From: Bacteroidales bacterium
GTDB lineage: Bacteria > Bacteroidota > Bacteroidia > Bacteroidales > P3
Reading direction: 5' to 3'
NCBI GenBank assembly: GCA_017530105.1
Contig: JAFXMW010000008.1
Location: 1-38,098 of the forward strand
Length of the DNA: 38,098 nucleotides
Shown one piece after another: positions 23,827 through 31,488 of this stretch; within the stretch, counting starts at the first letter, position 1, and every line of letters starts with the position of its first letter. The notes beneath the pieces are model-generated. The model worked only from the letters and a program-made list of their open reading frames with translations, searched no databases and was not told the origin of the DNA. The translations under genes and the position numbers were made by a program.

Positions 23827-24657
23827 TTAGAATATTGGATATATTTCGGGACAGCCTGGTGTGAAGTATGCGGCGGCAAAGGCAAGAAGAATAAGAAGGA
23901 ATTTGGGAATGGTGAAGTTGTTGTGATCGTGGTCGAAAAGAATGTTGACGGCAACATGCAGCAGGATGCCCACGACAACGCCCATTATAAGGCTTTGGAG
24001 GAGTTCGTTGGGAGGTAGAAAGAAGATATTGCAAAGGGAGCCGAGAGGTGTCATGACGGCGAAAAGGACAAGGAGTATGAAGGAACGCCAGAACCCGTAT
24101 CGGTTGTTGATGAAAAGTCCGACGAGAACAAGGGCTATGGGAATGTTGTGGAGGACGATGCCGTAGAGGAGTCCTTGATGGATGTCGCCGTCAAGGTCAA
24201 CGAGAGGCATGCCTTCGAGGAAGGCGTGGATGCAGAGCCCAATAATGAGTCCCGTGATTGGGTGGTTGGCTCCGGTATGGCAGTGTCCGGCATGAGCGAG
24301 ATGAGGGTGATGGTGTTGACGGGCTTCGGTCTCCTCTTCACAGCAGGGACAGTGGTTGTGTCCGTGTTCGGCTCCACGTGTCAGCTGCTCGAGGAGCAAC
24401 TGGATGAGGAAGCCAACCATGATGGAGGCAGCAATTTTGAAATGGATGCCCGGGGTGACAAAACGGAATGGGTCGTCGTTGAGAAAGATGTGGGGGACGA
24501 GATTGATGAAACACGAGGCAAAGAGGAATGCCCCTCCGAAGATGGAGATGTAGGAGGTTATTTTGGGACTGATATGTTTGCCTCCTGGGATAAGGACTGC
24601 CCATATGATGACACCCAAGATGATGAGCAGATAAGCTAATATTATTGTTGTTGACAT
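23827..24657 (-). CDS. ZIP family divalent metal transporter
   Basis: With the ATG at 24657 the protein has 276 aa; a GTG two codons earlier is possible but leaves less room after the SRP RNA. About eight membrane helices are seen. The ZIP signature helices are present: HAFLEGMPL and HNIPIALVLVGL, whose His and Glu residues form the binuclear metal site. The cytoplasmic loop between helices 3 and 4 is rich in His and Cys (EHGHNHCPCCEE and HHHPHLAHAGHCH), a likely metal-binding or sensing loop. Substrate probably zinc or iron. It starts 15 nt after the SRP RNA gene. Confidence 0.9.
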   Translation of the reverse strand: MSTTIILAYLLIILGVIIWAVLIPGGKHISPKITSYISIFGGAFLFASCFINLVPHIFLNDDPFRFVTPGIHFKIAASIMVGFLIQLLLEQLTRGAEHGHNHCPCCEEETEARQHHHPHLAHAGHCHTGANHPITGLIIGLCIHAFLEGMPLVDLDGDIHQGLLYGIVLHNIPIALVLVGLFINNRYGFWRSFILLVLFAVMTPLGSLCNIFFLPPNELLQSLIMGVVVGILLHVAVNILFDHDHNNFTIPKFLLILLAFAAAYFTPGCPEIYPIF

Positions 24658-24672
24658 AGGCACATAAAAAAA

Positions 24673-24768
24673 GGGTAAGCTGTTTATATCGCACCGCTAC
24701 AACCAAACACCCTTGCTGTATTCCTACCCTGGGGGATTCAATGGGAGCTGGTCGTATAAGACTTACCC
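24673..24768 (-). ncRNA. ffs: Signal recognition particle RNA (4.5S type)
   Basis: Read on the minus strand from 24768, a 96-nt RNA starts GGGTAAG and ends CTTACCC, which pair, and folds into one long hairpin. The apical part holds the conserved Ffh-binding element: CAGG, a three-base-pair stem GTA/TAC around the tetraloop GGAA, then AGCAAGG. This corresponds exactly to CAGG-UCC-GGAA-GGA-AGCAG of E. coli 4.5S RNA with a covarying apical stem. A run of seven T (24666-24672) follows the last stem as terminator. It has its own promoter and lacks an Alu domain, the usual short bacterial form. It binds Ffh to target membrane proteins. Confidence 0.88.
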
Positions 24769-24773
24769 ATTTG

Positions 24774-24803
24774 CAAAAGTACTACTTTTTTTGTAATTAT
24801 CAA
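24774..24803 (-). promoter_or_regulatory. Promoter of the SRP RNA
   Basis: On the minus strand, TTG (24803-24801) and the -7 box TACTTTTG (24781-24774) are separated by 19 nt, the ideal Bacteroidetes spacing. The first G of the RNA lies six bases after the box. Confidence 0.8.
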
Positions 24804-24853
24804 GAAAATTTTTGATTTTTTTTTGCATGATTGAAATGTGAGGAGAGGAGAGA

Positions 24854-25870
24854 TTAGTGTATTTTTTTGTTATTTAAAGCATTGTGGAACTTTTTTGCGT
24901 TTTTGGAATGATCATTTGAGTTGGTTGCGAAAACGTGCCTTCCGCTGAAATCATCCTTTGCACAGAAGAAAAGATAGTCTGTTTTTTTGTTTTTGAGCAC
25001 TGCGTCGATAGAGGAAACGGAGGGTATGCAGATGGGTCCAGGGGGCAGCCCGGCATATCGGTAGGTGTTGTATGGACTGTCGGTGTTGAGCATGTCGCCT
25101 TTGATGCGGCGGATGGTGAAGTCGCCGATGGCGAATTTGATTGTCGGGTCGGCTTGGAGCGGCATTCCTATGCGGAGGCGGTTGAGGTAGACGGAGGCTA
25201 TGTCGGCTTTTTCTTCCTCAGCATTGGTTTCTTCTTCTACAATGGAGGCGATGGTGAGTACCTGCTGGCGAGATAGTCCGAGTGAGGAGAGTTGGTTCTG
25301 TCGCTTGTTCCAGAAGAAATCGGACTCTCTTTTCATGCGTTCCAGAAGAGCATAGGGGGAGACAGTCCAATAGACTTCGTATGTGTTTTGTAGGAAGAGA
25401 CCTATGATTGTTTGAGGGGTTTCGTTGAACCGGGAACATATTTTGTCGGATTGAAGAAGGGAGAGGAGTGTGTCGGGGTTAAGAGTGAGTCGAGAGCCAA
25501 GGAATTGGCAAAGGAGTTGGGGAGTGCGGTGTTTATTGATGGTGATTCGGACAGGGTCTTGGTTGCCGGAATATATTTTTTGAATTACCCGGAAGATGTG
25601 TGTGTGTGGTTGCAGGAGATAGCTACCGGGTTTAATGCGGTGTTGCAGCCCACGGATGCGTGCAAGGGTGTGGAAAGCTGGGTGGTTGGGGATACAGCCG
25701 TGGTTGTCGAGGGAGTCGACAAGAGCAGGATAGGTGGTGCCTTCGGGGATGTTGATGCGCACGGGTTGGCTGATGTGTAAGGTTTGTTCGCGCATCAGAA
25801 AGAGTCCGCCTCCGATAATAAGGAGTAAGATGGAGGCGATGGCGATGAGAATGATGTGTCGGCGTTTCAT
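24854..25870 (-). CDS. mltG: Endolytic murein transglycosylase MltG
   Basis: A 338-aa inner-membrane protein (membrane segment residues 7-26) of the YceG family, which cuts nascent glycan strands and helps end their elongation. A LysM-like region (INIPEGTTYPALVDSL) precedes the YceG domain. The catalytic glutamate is in LTIASIVEEETN, and the ASVYLNRLRIGMPLQADPTI and YNTYRYAGLPPGPICIPS blocks are diagnostic. It is the last gene of the long minus-strand series and starts 12 nt after the GNAT gene ends. Confidence 0.94.
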   Translation of the reverse strand: MKRRHIILIAIASILLLIIGGGLFLMREQTLHISQPVRINIPEGTTYPALVDSLDNHGCIPNHPAFHTLARIRGLQHRIKPGSYLLQPHTHIFRVIQKIYSGNQDPVRITINKHRTPQLLCQFLGSRLTLNPDTLLSLLQSDKICSRFNETPQTIIGLFLQNTYEVYWTVSPYALLERMKRESDFFWNKRQNQLSSLGLSRQQVLTIASIVEEETNAEEEKADIASVYLNRLRIGMPLQADPTIKFAIGDFTIRRIKGDMLNTDSPYNTYRYAGLPPGPICIPSVSSIDAVLKNKKTDYLFFCAKDDFSGRHVFATNSNDHSKNAKKFHNALNNKKIH

Positions 25871-25882
25871 ATTGATGATGGA

Positions 25883-26263
25883 TTAATTGAGGATGAGTTG
25901 ATAACGGAGGGTATCGATATAACGGTCGGAACGGATAACCCAGTCGCGGAGAGTGGCGCAATGTTGGTATCCGGCATGTTGGAAGATGTGCAGGCTTGGC
26001 GCGTTGTTTGCTGCAATGTCGGCGTAGATTTGGTGAAGAGAAGTGTTTTGGCGGCAAAAGTCTGTAAGGGTTTGAACCATGGCGGTTCCATGGCCTTTAT
26101 GGCGGTATTCGTTGGAGACGACAATTCCTACTGCTGCACGGCGGTTGATGGGGTCGTAATTGTATAGTTCAACACACCCTACGGGGGTATCGTGGTCGTC
26201 GAAGGCATAGAGCGTGAGTTTGCCTGACGAGAGGGTGTCTCCTTGTTGAGCTTTGAGTGTCAT
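25883..26263 (-). CDS. GNAT family N-acetyltransferase, short N-terminus
   Basis: A 126-aa protein with the core of a Gcn5-related acetyltransferase of the RimJ/SpeG-like type: VGCVELYNYDPINRRAAVGIVV, the acetyl-CoA loop EYRHKGHGTAMVQTL, ADIAANNAPSLHIFQHAGY and a C-terminal strand. The usual first 40-50 residues (helices 1-2) are missing. There is no space for them: the recG stop is 30 nt upstream and in the same reading frame, and the ten codons between contain no ATG. It may be a naturally short member or a decayed gene. Substrate unknown. Confidence 0.72.
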   Translation of the reverse strand: MTLKAQQGDTLSSGKLTLYAFDDHDTPVGCVELYNYDPINRRAAVGIVVSNEYRHKGHGTAMVQTLTDFCRQNTSLHQIYADIAANNAPSLHIFQHAGYQHCATLRDWVIRSDRYIDTLRYQLILN

Positions 26264-26293
26264 ATATTTGAGTATAGAATGATAATGTTTGAA

Positions 26294-28387
26294 TTAACTG
26301 ATTTTATCCCATTGATGTGGGTCATTATTTTTAATCAAATAGTGCTTGAGGGGAGCGTTTTCGGGTAGGTTGAGGTCGGGGTCTTGTTCAAGAATGGAGT
26401 ACACTTCGTCGCGAGTGATGCGAACAAGTGGTTCGTCGTCGACAATGTCGGCAACTTTGAGATTAAGCATGCCGCTTTGCTGCAGACCCTGTAAGTCGCC
26501 GGGTCCGCGTAGGCGGAGGTCGGCTTCGGCAATTACAAAGCCGTCGTTGGTGTTGCACATGGTTTGTATGCGTTGTTTGCTGGTGCGGTTAAGGTCATCT
26601 TTAGTCATGAGGATGCAGTAAGACTGTTCTCCCCCTCGTCCTACACGTCCTCGTAGTTGGTGAAGTTGGCTGAGACCGAAACGCTCGGCGTTTTCGATGA
26701 CCATGACGGTGGCATTTGGGACATCGACACCGACTTCAATGACGGTGGTGGAGACCATGATGTGGGTTTCGCCGCGTTTGAAGCGGTCCATTTCGTAGGC
26801 TTTTGCTTCAGCACTCATTTGACCATGGACGATGCTGAGTTGGTATTGAGGCATAGGGAAACTGCGTGAGATGCTCTCGTAGCCGTCCATTAGGTCTTTG
26901 ATGTCAAGGCTTTCGCTTTCGTTGATAAGGGGATATACGACATAAACTTGACGTCCTTGGGCTATTTGTTGGCGCATGAAGTTAAATAGCATGGCACGTT
27001 TGGTATCGGTGGCGTGAACAGTCAAGACAGGATGACGTCCAGGGGGAAGTTCATCGATGACGGAACAGTCGAGGTCGGCGTAGAGTGTCATGGCAAGGGT
27101 TCGTGGAATGGGAGTGGCAGTCATAACCAGGATATGAGGAGGAGGTGTGCTTTTTTGCCATAGTTTGGCACGTTGCTCCACTCCGAAACGGTGTTGTTCA
27201 TCAATGACAACATACCCGAGACGGGCAAATTTCACACTGTCTTCAATCAAGGCATGGGTACCAATGAGGATGTTAATATTTCCATCTTCTAGGCGTTGTT
27301 TGATATCTTTCTTTTGCTTGGCTTTAAGTGCTCCGACAAGAAGCTCGACGTTGATGTTGAGTCCGTTGAGCATTTTTTTGAAACTGGCATAGTGCTGTGA
27401 GGCCAGTATTTCGGTGGGAGCCATGAGGCAGGCTTGGAATCCGTTGTCGAGGGCAATGAGCATTGTCAAAAGCGCCACCAAGGTTTTACCGCTTCCGACA
27501 TCGCCTTGCAGCAGGCGGTTCATCTGTCGTCCACTGCGCATGTCTGAGCGTATTTCTTTTATTACCCGTTTCTGGGCATTGGTGAGGGGGAAAGGTAGAT
27601 TTTGGTTGTAGAAATTATTGAACCTGTCGCCGACGATTCCAAATATTAGTCCAGTAGAATGGTTTCGACGGTTGGTGCGGCTGAATTGGTATTCGAGTTG
27701 GTGGAAGAATAATTCTTCGAATTTTACGCGGAAGATGGCTTGTTGCCAGTCTTGTAAGGTTGCAGGGTAGTGCATATTGCGCAAGGCAGAGGTTCTGCCC
27801 ATAAGGTGGTGTTTGACCAAGATGGTTGCAGGAAGTGTTTCGGGAAGGCTGGCGGTCAGTTGACCGAGAAGAGTTTCGGTGTAGCGTGCTATGGTGCGAG
27901 TGGTGAATCCGCGGTTTTTTGCTTTTTCAGAAGTGTGGTAGATGGGCATGAAAGGATGGGTGATATGTCCGCTCTCGGGTGTTACAGGCTCGATGTCTGG
28001 ATGAACAAGTTGAAGTATGTTGCCATACAAGGTAGGCTTACCCATGACATTATAGGTGACGTTGGAGCGAATGTTTTCACGTATCCATTTATGTCCTTGG
28101 AACCAAACCAGGGTCAGGTTCCCGGTACCGTCATTGAATGTAGCCTCAAGCCGTGTGGTTCGGCCAGAAGTGACGGTTGTTAAGTTGTTGATACGCCCAC
28201 GGAAGACCAAATAGGGCTCTTCAGGGTTAAAATCTGCCACCTTGCTGACGTGGGAACGGTCAATCATTCGGAATGGAAAATAATAGAGCAGGTCGCCAAA
28301 AGTATGAATGTCGAACTCCTTGGCGAGGATGTCGGCTTTTTGTGGACCTACACCTTTTAAGTAAATTATTTTCCTGTCCAATTCCAT
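26294..28387 (-). CDS. recG: ATP-dependent DNA helicase RecG
   Basis: A 697-aa branch-migrating helicase that reverses stalled replication forks and processes recombination intermediates. The N-terminal wedge/OB part includes KGVGPQKADIL and PYLVFRGRIN. Helicase motifs follow: Walker A GDVGSGKT, MAPTEILASQHY, motif II DEQHRFGVEQR, MTATPIPRTLAMT, then TTVIEVGVDVPNAT and QLRGRVGRG, and the RecG C-terminal signature DLRLRGPGDLQGLQQSG. Length is typical. It lies 32 nt after coaD in the minus-strand series. Confidence 0.97.
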   Translation of the reverse strand: MELDRKIIYLKGVGPQKADILAKEFDIHTFGDLLYYFPFRMIDRSHVSKVADFNPEEPYLVFRGRINNLTTVTSGRTTRLEATFNDGTGNLTLVWFQGHKWIRENIRSNVTYNVMGKPTLYGNILQLVHPDIEPVTPESGHITHPFMPIYHTSEKAKNRGFTTRTIARYTETLLGQLTASLPETLPATILVKHHLMGRTSALRNMHYPATLQDWQQAIFRVKFEELFFHQLEYQFSRTNRRNHSTGLIFGIVGDRFNNFYNQNLPFPLTNAQKRVIKEIRSDMRSGRQMNRLLQGDVGSGKTLVALLTMLIALDNGFQACLMAPTEILASQHYASFKKMLNGLNINVELLVGALKAKQKKDIKQRLEDGNINILIGTHALIEDSVKFARLGYVVIDEQHRFGVEQRAKLWQKSTPPPHILVMTATPIPRTLAMTLYADLDCSVIDELPPGRHPVLTVHATDTKRAMLFNFMRQQIAQGRQVYVVYPLINESESLDIKDLMDGYESISRSFPMPQYQLSIVHGQMSAEAKAYEMDRFKRGETHIMVSTTVIEVGVDVPNATVMVIENAERFGLSQLHQLRGRVGRGGEQSYCILMTKDDLNRTSKQRIQTMCNTNDGFVIAEADLRLRGPGDLQGLQQSGMLNLKVADIVDDEPLVRITRDEVYSILEQDPDLNLPENAPLKHYLIKNNDPHQWDKIS

Positions 28388-28419
28388 AGTCGAAAGGTGG
28401 TGTCAATCTGACATGACAG

Positions 28420-28845
28420 TCATTGTTTTGGGTGGGTCAATTGTTCTCGAGCAAGGGTGCTGCTGATGTCTCTGTGCTCATTGTCTGCCATGAATAGGAT
28501 AGTCTCAATTTGTGGGTCAAGAGAGTGGTTGACTGCAGCAATGGTCTGTTCGTATTCCAAATCCTTTGCGTTACGGATTCCTCTGACAATAAAATGTAGA
28601 TTCAGTCGGTGGCAAAGGTCTACTGTCATGTCGCTGTAATGGATTATGTGAATGCGATTGTCGTTAGGAAAGAACTGCCGGATTTTTTTCTCCCTTTGAT
28701 TAGTAGAAAACATGTATTGTTTTTCGGTGTTTACACCGATGGCAATGTAAATCTCATCAAAGAGGGCAAGAGCACGGCGCACAATGGCTTCGTGTCCTGA
28801 TGTGAAAGGGTCGAAGGAGCCAGGGAAGAGGGCTTTTTTTGTCAT
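28420..28845 (-). CDS. coaD: Phosphopantetheine adenylyltransferase
   Basis: The second in-frame ATG (28845) is chosen because the fold begins at once with KKALFPGSFDPFTSGHEAIV; the ATG at 28857 adds four residues. The 141-aa enzyme transfers AMP to 4'-phosphopantetheine, the penultimate step of coenzyme A synthesis. The TxGH nucleotidyltransferase motif is in FTSGHEAI, and FIVRGIRNAKDLEYEQTIA carries the substrate-binding Arg. The C-terminus (ISSTLAREQLTHPKQ) ends about 15 residues earlier than usual, but the SST-x-RE motif is complete. Confidence 0.94.
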   Translation of the reverse strand: MTKKALFPGSFDPFTSGHEAIVRRALALFDEIYIAIGVNTEKQYMFSTNQREKKIRQFFPNDNRIHIIHYSDMTVDLCHRLNLHFIVRGIRNAKDLEYEQTIAAVNHSLDPQIETILFMADNEHRDISSTLAREQLTHPKQ

Positions 28846-28856
28846 GGGTGTATGCA

Positions 28857-29537
28857 TTAGCGTCTCCTATCTTTCGTTCTTTTAGAGTGAGAAAAGCTGT
28901 CTTGATAGCCGAATTGCCAGATAAGACGAAATATGAGTGATGAGTTGTAGCAGTTGTTTGACCATTCGTTTCCTTCATACTGAAAATGCCAGTCTTTCTT
29001 CACAGGTATTAATGAGTATTGGAATCTTGCGCTGAACAGTAACCCCTGCCAGATGTTGAACCGGGCTTCGATGGCTGCGGCCAGGTCGTTTTTTAGAAAT
29101 GCCATATTGCTTGTGTCGGGGACGAAGTATTTGGGACGGTAATCAATGGTTCCATGAGGCTGGGATACCAGTCGACTGTATACCAGCCCTGCCCCAATGC
29201 GTAGTCCACCGTAGGGGTCGCGGAAGAAAAAAGTCAATGGGATATCAACATAGTGGAGGTTCATGTCGATATTGTATAAGTTCTCATGACTATATCGTTT
29301 ATTGAATATTCCGCGACAAGAATAGTCTGTTTCAAGCGACATGGCCCAGCAGTCCCGTTCATCTAAATTCACCCAAGCCCCAACGCCACCATGGAAACCC
29401 CAGTGAGCAAAACCTTTCAGTTCGTCTCCTTCCACTTGGGAGGTGATGGTTCCAGCAGTCACGTATGCATTGATGCGTTGTGCTGTTGCCGGGAGCAGCA
29501 GCAATGAGATAATAGTGAATGTTATCAGTCGTTTCAA
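28857..29537 (-). CDS. Outer membrane beta-barrel protein (PorT-like)
   Basis: A 226-aa protein with a signal peptide (MKRLITFTIISLLLLPATA before QRIN). The body shows amphipathic strands ending in aromatic residues (AHWGFHGGVGAWV, CWAMSLETDYSCRGIF, LHYVDIPLTFFF, GLRIGAGLVYSRL, LAAAIEARFNIW, LLFSARFQYSL, SLIFRLIWQFGY), as in PorT-like outer-membrane proteins of Bacteroidetes. The C-terminus has a basic tail (SKRTKDRRR) after the last strand. It sits between the GT2 fusion gene (16 nt) and coaD. Specific role unknown. Confidence 0.75.
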   Translation of the reverse strand: MKRLITFTIISLLLLPATAQRINAYVTAGTITSQVEGDELKGFAHWGFHGGVGAWVNLDERDCWAMSLETDYSCRGIFNKRYSHENLYNIDMNLHYVDIPLTFFFRDPYGGLRIGAGLVYSRLVSQPHGTIDYRPKYFVPDTSNMAFLKNDLAAAIEARFNIWQGLLFSARFQYSLIPVKKDWHFQYEGNEWSNNCYNSSLIFRLIWQFGYQDSFSHSKRTKDRRR

Positions 29538-29553
29538 TTGAGTTGTCTTTTGG

Positions 29554-31488
29554 TTAAATAATGCGAATGTTTTTGAGAATAATCTGGATGTCGGTTGTCA
29601 GTTTATAATTCCGTAAATAGCGAAGTTGGAGTCTTTCAATTATTTCAGGACTAATTGGCTTTGCTTTGTGAGGTAGACCGTCTTCGGGGCCGAATATTCC
29701 TTTGCGGGTTGCACCGTTAGAAGTGCCGACCCATGTCTTTTTGCCGATAAGTACTTGCCAGCAGTGGACAAAATAATTTTCTTTGAAATGTTGGAACCAA
29801 ATAAGGATAGGACTCAGGATAATCAGTATGAGTGCTGTGGCAATGTCCAACATTCTTTTGTTACGACGGTTTAAGGGAGAGGCAATTGTTTTTAGCTCTT
29901 CAGTATACAAGTCTTCGGCACAATTGATGCTATTGCTGCCAATGATAAAGTCGCTGTCGGTGGGAACGATTTTGAAATCGACTTGTCCTTTTCTTCCGTA
30001 TATGTATCCTGGTTGTGAGATTAAATCGATAATCTGGCTAATGGACAAATCTTTGCTACAAAAAATCACTTCATCGGCTTTGTAGTAATTGATTGTATCG
30101 TTCAGTTTCCGTGCATCGAGAGTATTGTGAGGAAGAATGACCGGTTGTGCTTTGCCTAAGCTTTCGTAAAGTCGGCGTACCCTTGTCGTTTCTTCATCGC
30201 CCCCGACGATAATGCAGCATTGAGGTTTTTCCCGGCGTAGGTCGAACCCAGACACATGAAAAAGGCTGAGTAATGCCCGGATGCTTAGAGACGAAAGCAA
30301 GGTCCAAGCACAACCCATTAGCAATAGGGCGCGAGAAAAACGTAGTTTTTCGCTCAAGAGGGAGTAGTAAACCAACAGCAGAAGACACCCAACAGCCATG
30401 CCTTTCACTATTCTCCCCAGACGAACAGGTTTTTCATATCCCCCATAAAGCCAACTGCCTAACATCAGAAGCAATATGTAGAATGGGATAAATAACCATG
30501 TGTATTCGGGAGGATAGTAATTAACATTTTCGGCCCAATAGGATGACCAAAAGTATTTGATGCCCACAAAGCCTGCAAAGGCCACAACAAAATCCGCCAA
30601 CGGTAGGGCGGCGGCTTGTAGTAACCGTTTGGTCCATGCTAGTCCTGCACGCACCCAAATGGCTATTTTCAGCAACAAATTGAACAGTCGGGCGTTGTTT
30701 CCCGAGAAATAGTGGTTTACAAAAATCGACATGGCATTGTAGAACGTGTATACATAATTCATACTGCCATGTTTGGTGCTTTCTCCCTTATAATGGATAA
30801 TTCGTGTGTCGGGATAATAATAATTATCAAAGCCTGCCAGCTTTATCCGCCATGAGAAATCTATATCCTCGCCGTACATGAAGTAGGATTCATCGAGCAG
30901 TCCGACTTTTTCCAAGGCTGGGCGGCTGAGCATAAGGTAAGCACCTGGTAAGATGTCAATGGAATTGGTCTCGTTGTCGTCCAAATGCCCCATATAATAG
31001 GCTGCAAAACGGCGCGAATGAGGGAATAATCTAATTAGTCCACTCATTTTATAAAATGATGCTGCCGGGGTGGGGAAGCCTCGTTTACTTTCTTTCAAGT
31101 ATTTCCCCTCTCCGTTAATCATTTTTACTGTCAATCCGCCGCAAGTAGGATGTGAGGCATAAAAGTCCACACACTTACGAAATGTGTCCTTTTCCACTAT
31201 TGTGTCTGGGTTCAATAGTAGGACAAAATCTCCAGTGCAGATACGCAAGGCCTGGTTGTTTGCTACTGCAAAGCCTATATTCTCATCGTTGGCAATTAAA
31301 TGTACCTGTGGAAATCGGCTTTTCACCATGTCGGCTGAACCGTCAACAGAAGCATTGTCAACAACAAACACTTCTAAGGAAAGAACGTCAGAAGTTGATA
31401 GCTGTAAGTCGGAATGGAATACCGACTCCAGGCATTGGTCAAGAAAATACTTGACATTGTAGCTGACTATGACAACACTCAGGGTCAC
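29554..31488 (-). CDS. Family 2 glycosyltransferase fused to a membrane sugar-transferase-like module
   Basis: A 644-aa protein of two parts. Residues 1-285 are a GT-A family 2 glycosyltransferase of the rhamnosyltransferase type: VVIVSYNVKYFLDQCL, VDNASVDGS, the DxD-like LLNPDT, GAYLMLSR and DESYFMYGEDIDFSWR. Residues about 290-420 hold four or five membrane helices. Next is a nucleotide-binding-like segment (CCIIVGGDEETTRVRRLY) and a tail resembling the end of a polyprenyl-phosphate sugar phosphotransferase (RRNKRMLDIATALILIILSPI and LTTDIQIILKNIR) but without its KFRSM and catalytic DE core. The start is a GTG overlapping the topA stop (GTGA). Probably cell-envelope glycan synthesis; the second part may be structural. 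Confidence 0.85.
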   Translation of the reverse strand: MTLSVVIVSYNVKYFLDQCLESVFHSDLQLSTSDVLSLEVFVVDNASVDGSADMVKSRFPQVHLIANDENIGFAVANNQALRICTGDFVLLLNPDTIVEKDTFRKCVDFYASHPTCGGLTVKMINGEGKYLKESKRGFPTPAASFYKMSGLIRLFPHSRRFAAYYMGHLDDNETNSIDILPGAYLMLSRPALEKVGLLDESYFMYGEDIDFSWRIKLAGFDNYYYPDTRIIHYKGESTKHGSMNYVYTFYNAMSIFVNHYFSGNNARLFNLLLKIAIWVRAGLAWTKRLLQAAALPLADFVVAFAGFVGIKYFWSSYWAENVNYYPPEYTWLFIPFYILLLMLGSWLYGGYEKPVRLGRIVKGMAVGCLLLLVYYSLLSEKLRFSRALLLMGCAWTLLSSLSIRALLSLFHVSGFDLRREKPQCCIIVGGDEETTRVRRLYESLGKAQPVILPHNTLDARKLNDTINYYKADEVIFCSKDLSISQIIDLISQPGYIYGRKGQVDFKIVPTDSDFIIGSNSINCAEDLYTEELKTIASPLNRRNKRMLDIATALILIILSPILIWFQHFKENYFVHCWQVLIGKKTWVGTSNGATRKGIFGPEDGLPHKAKPISPEIIERLQLRYLRNYKLTTDIQIILKNIRII

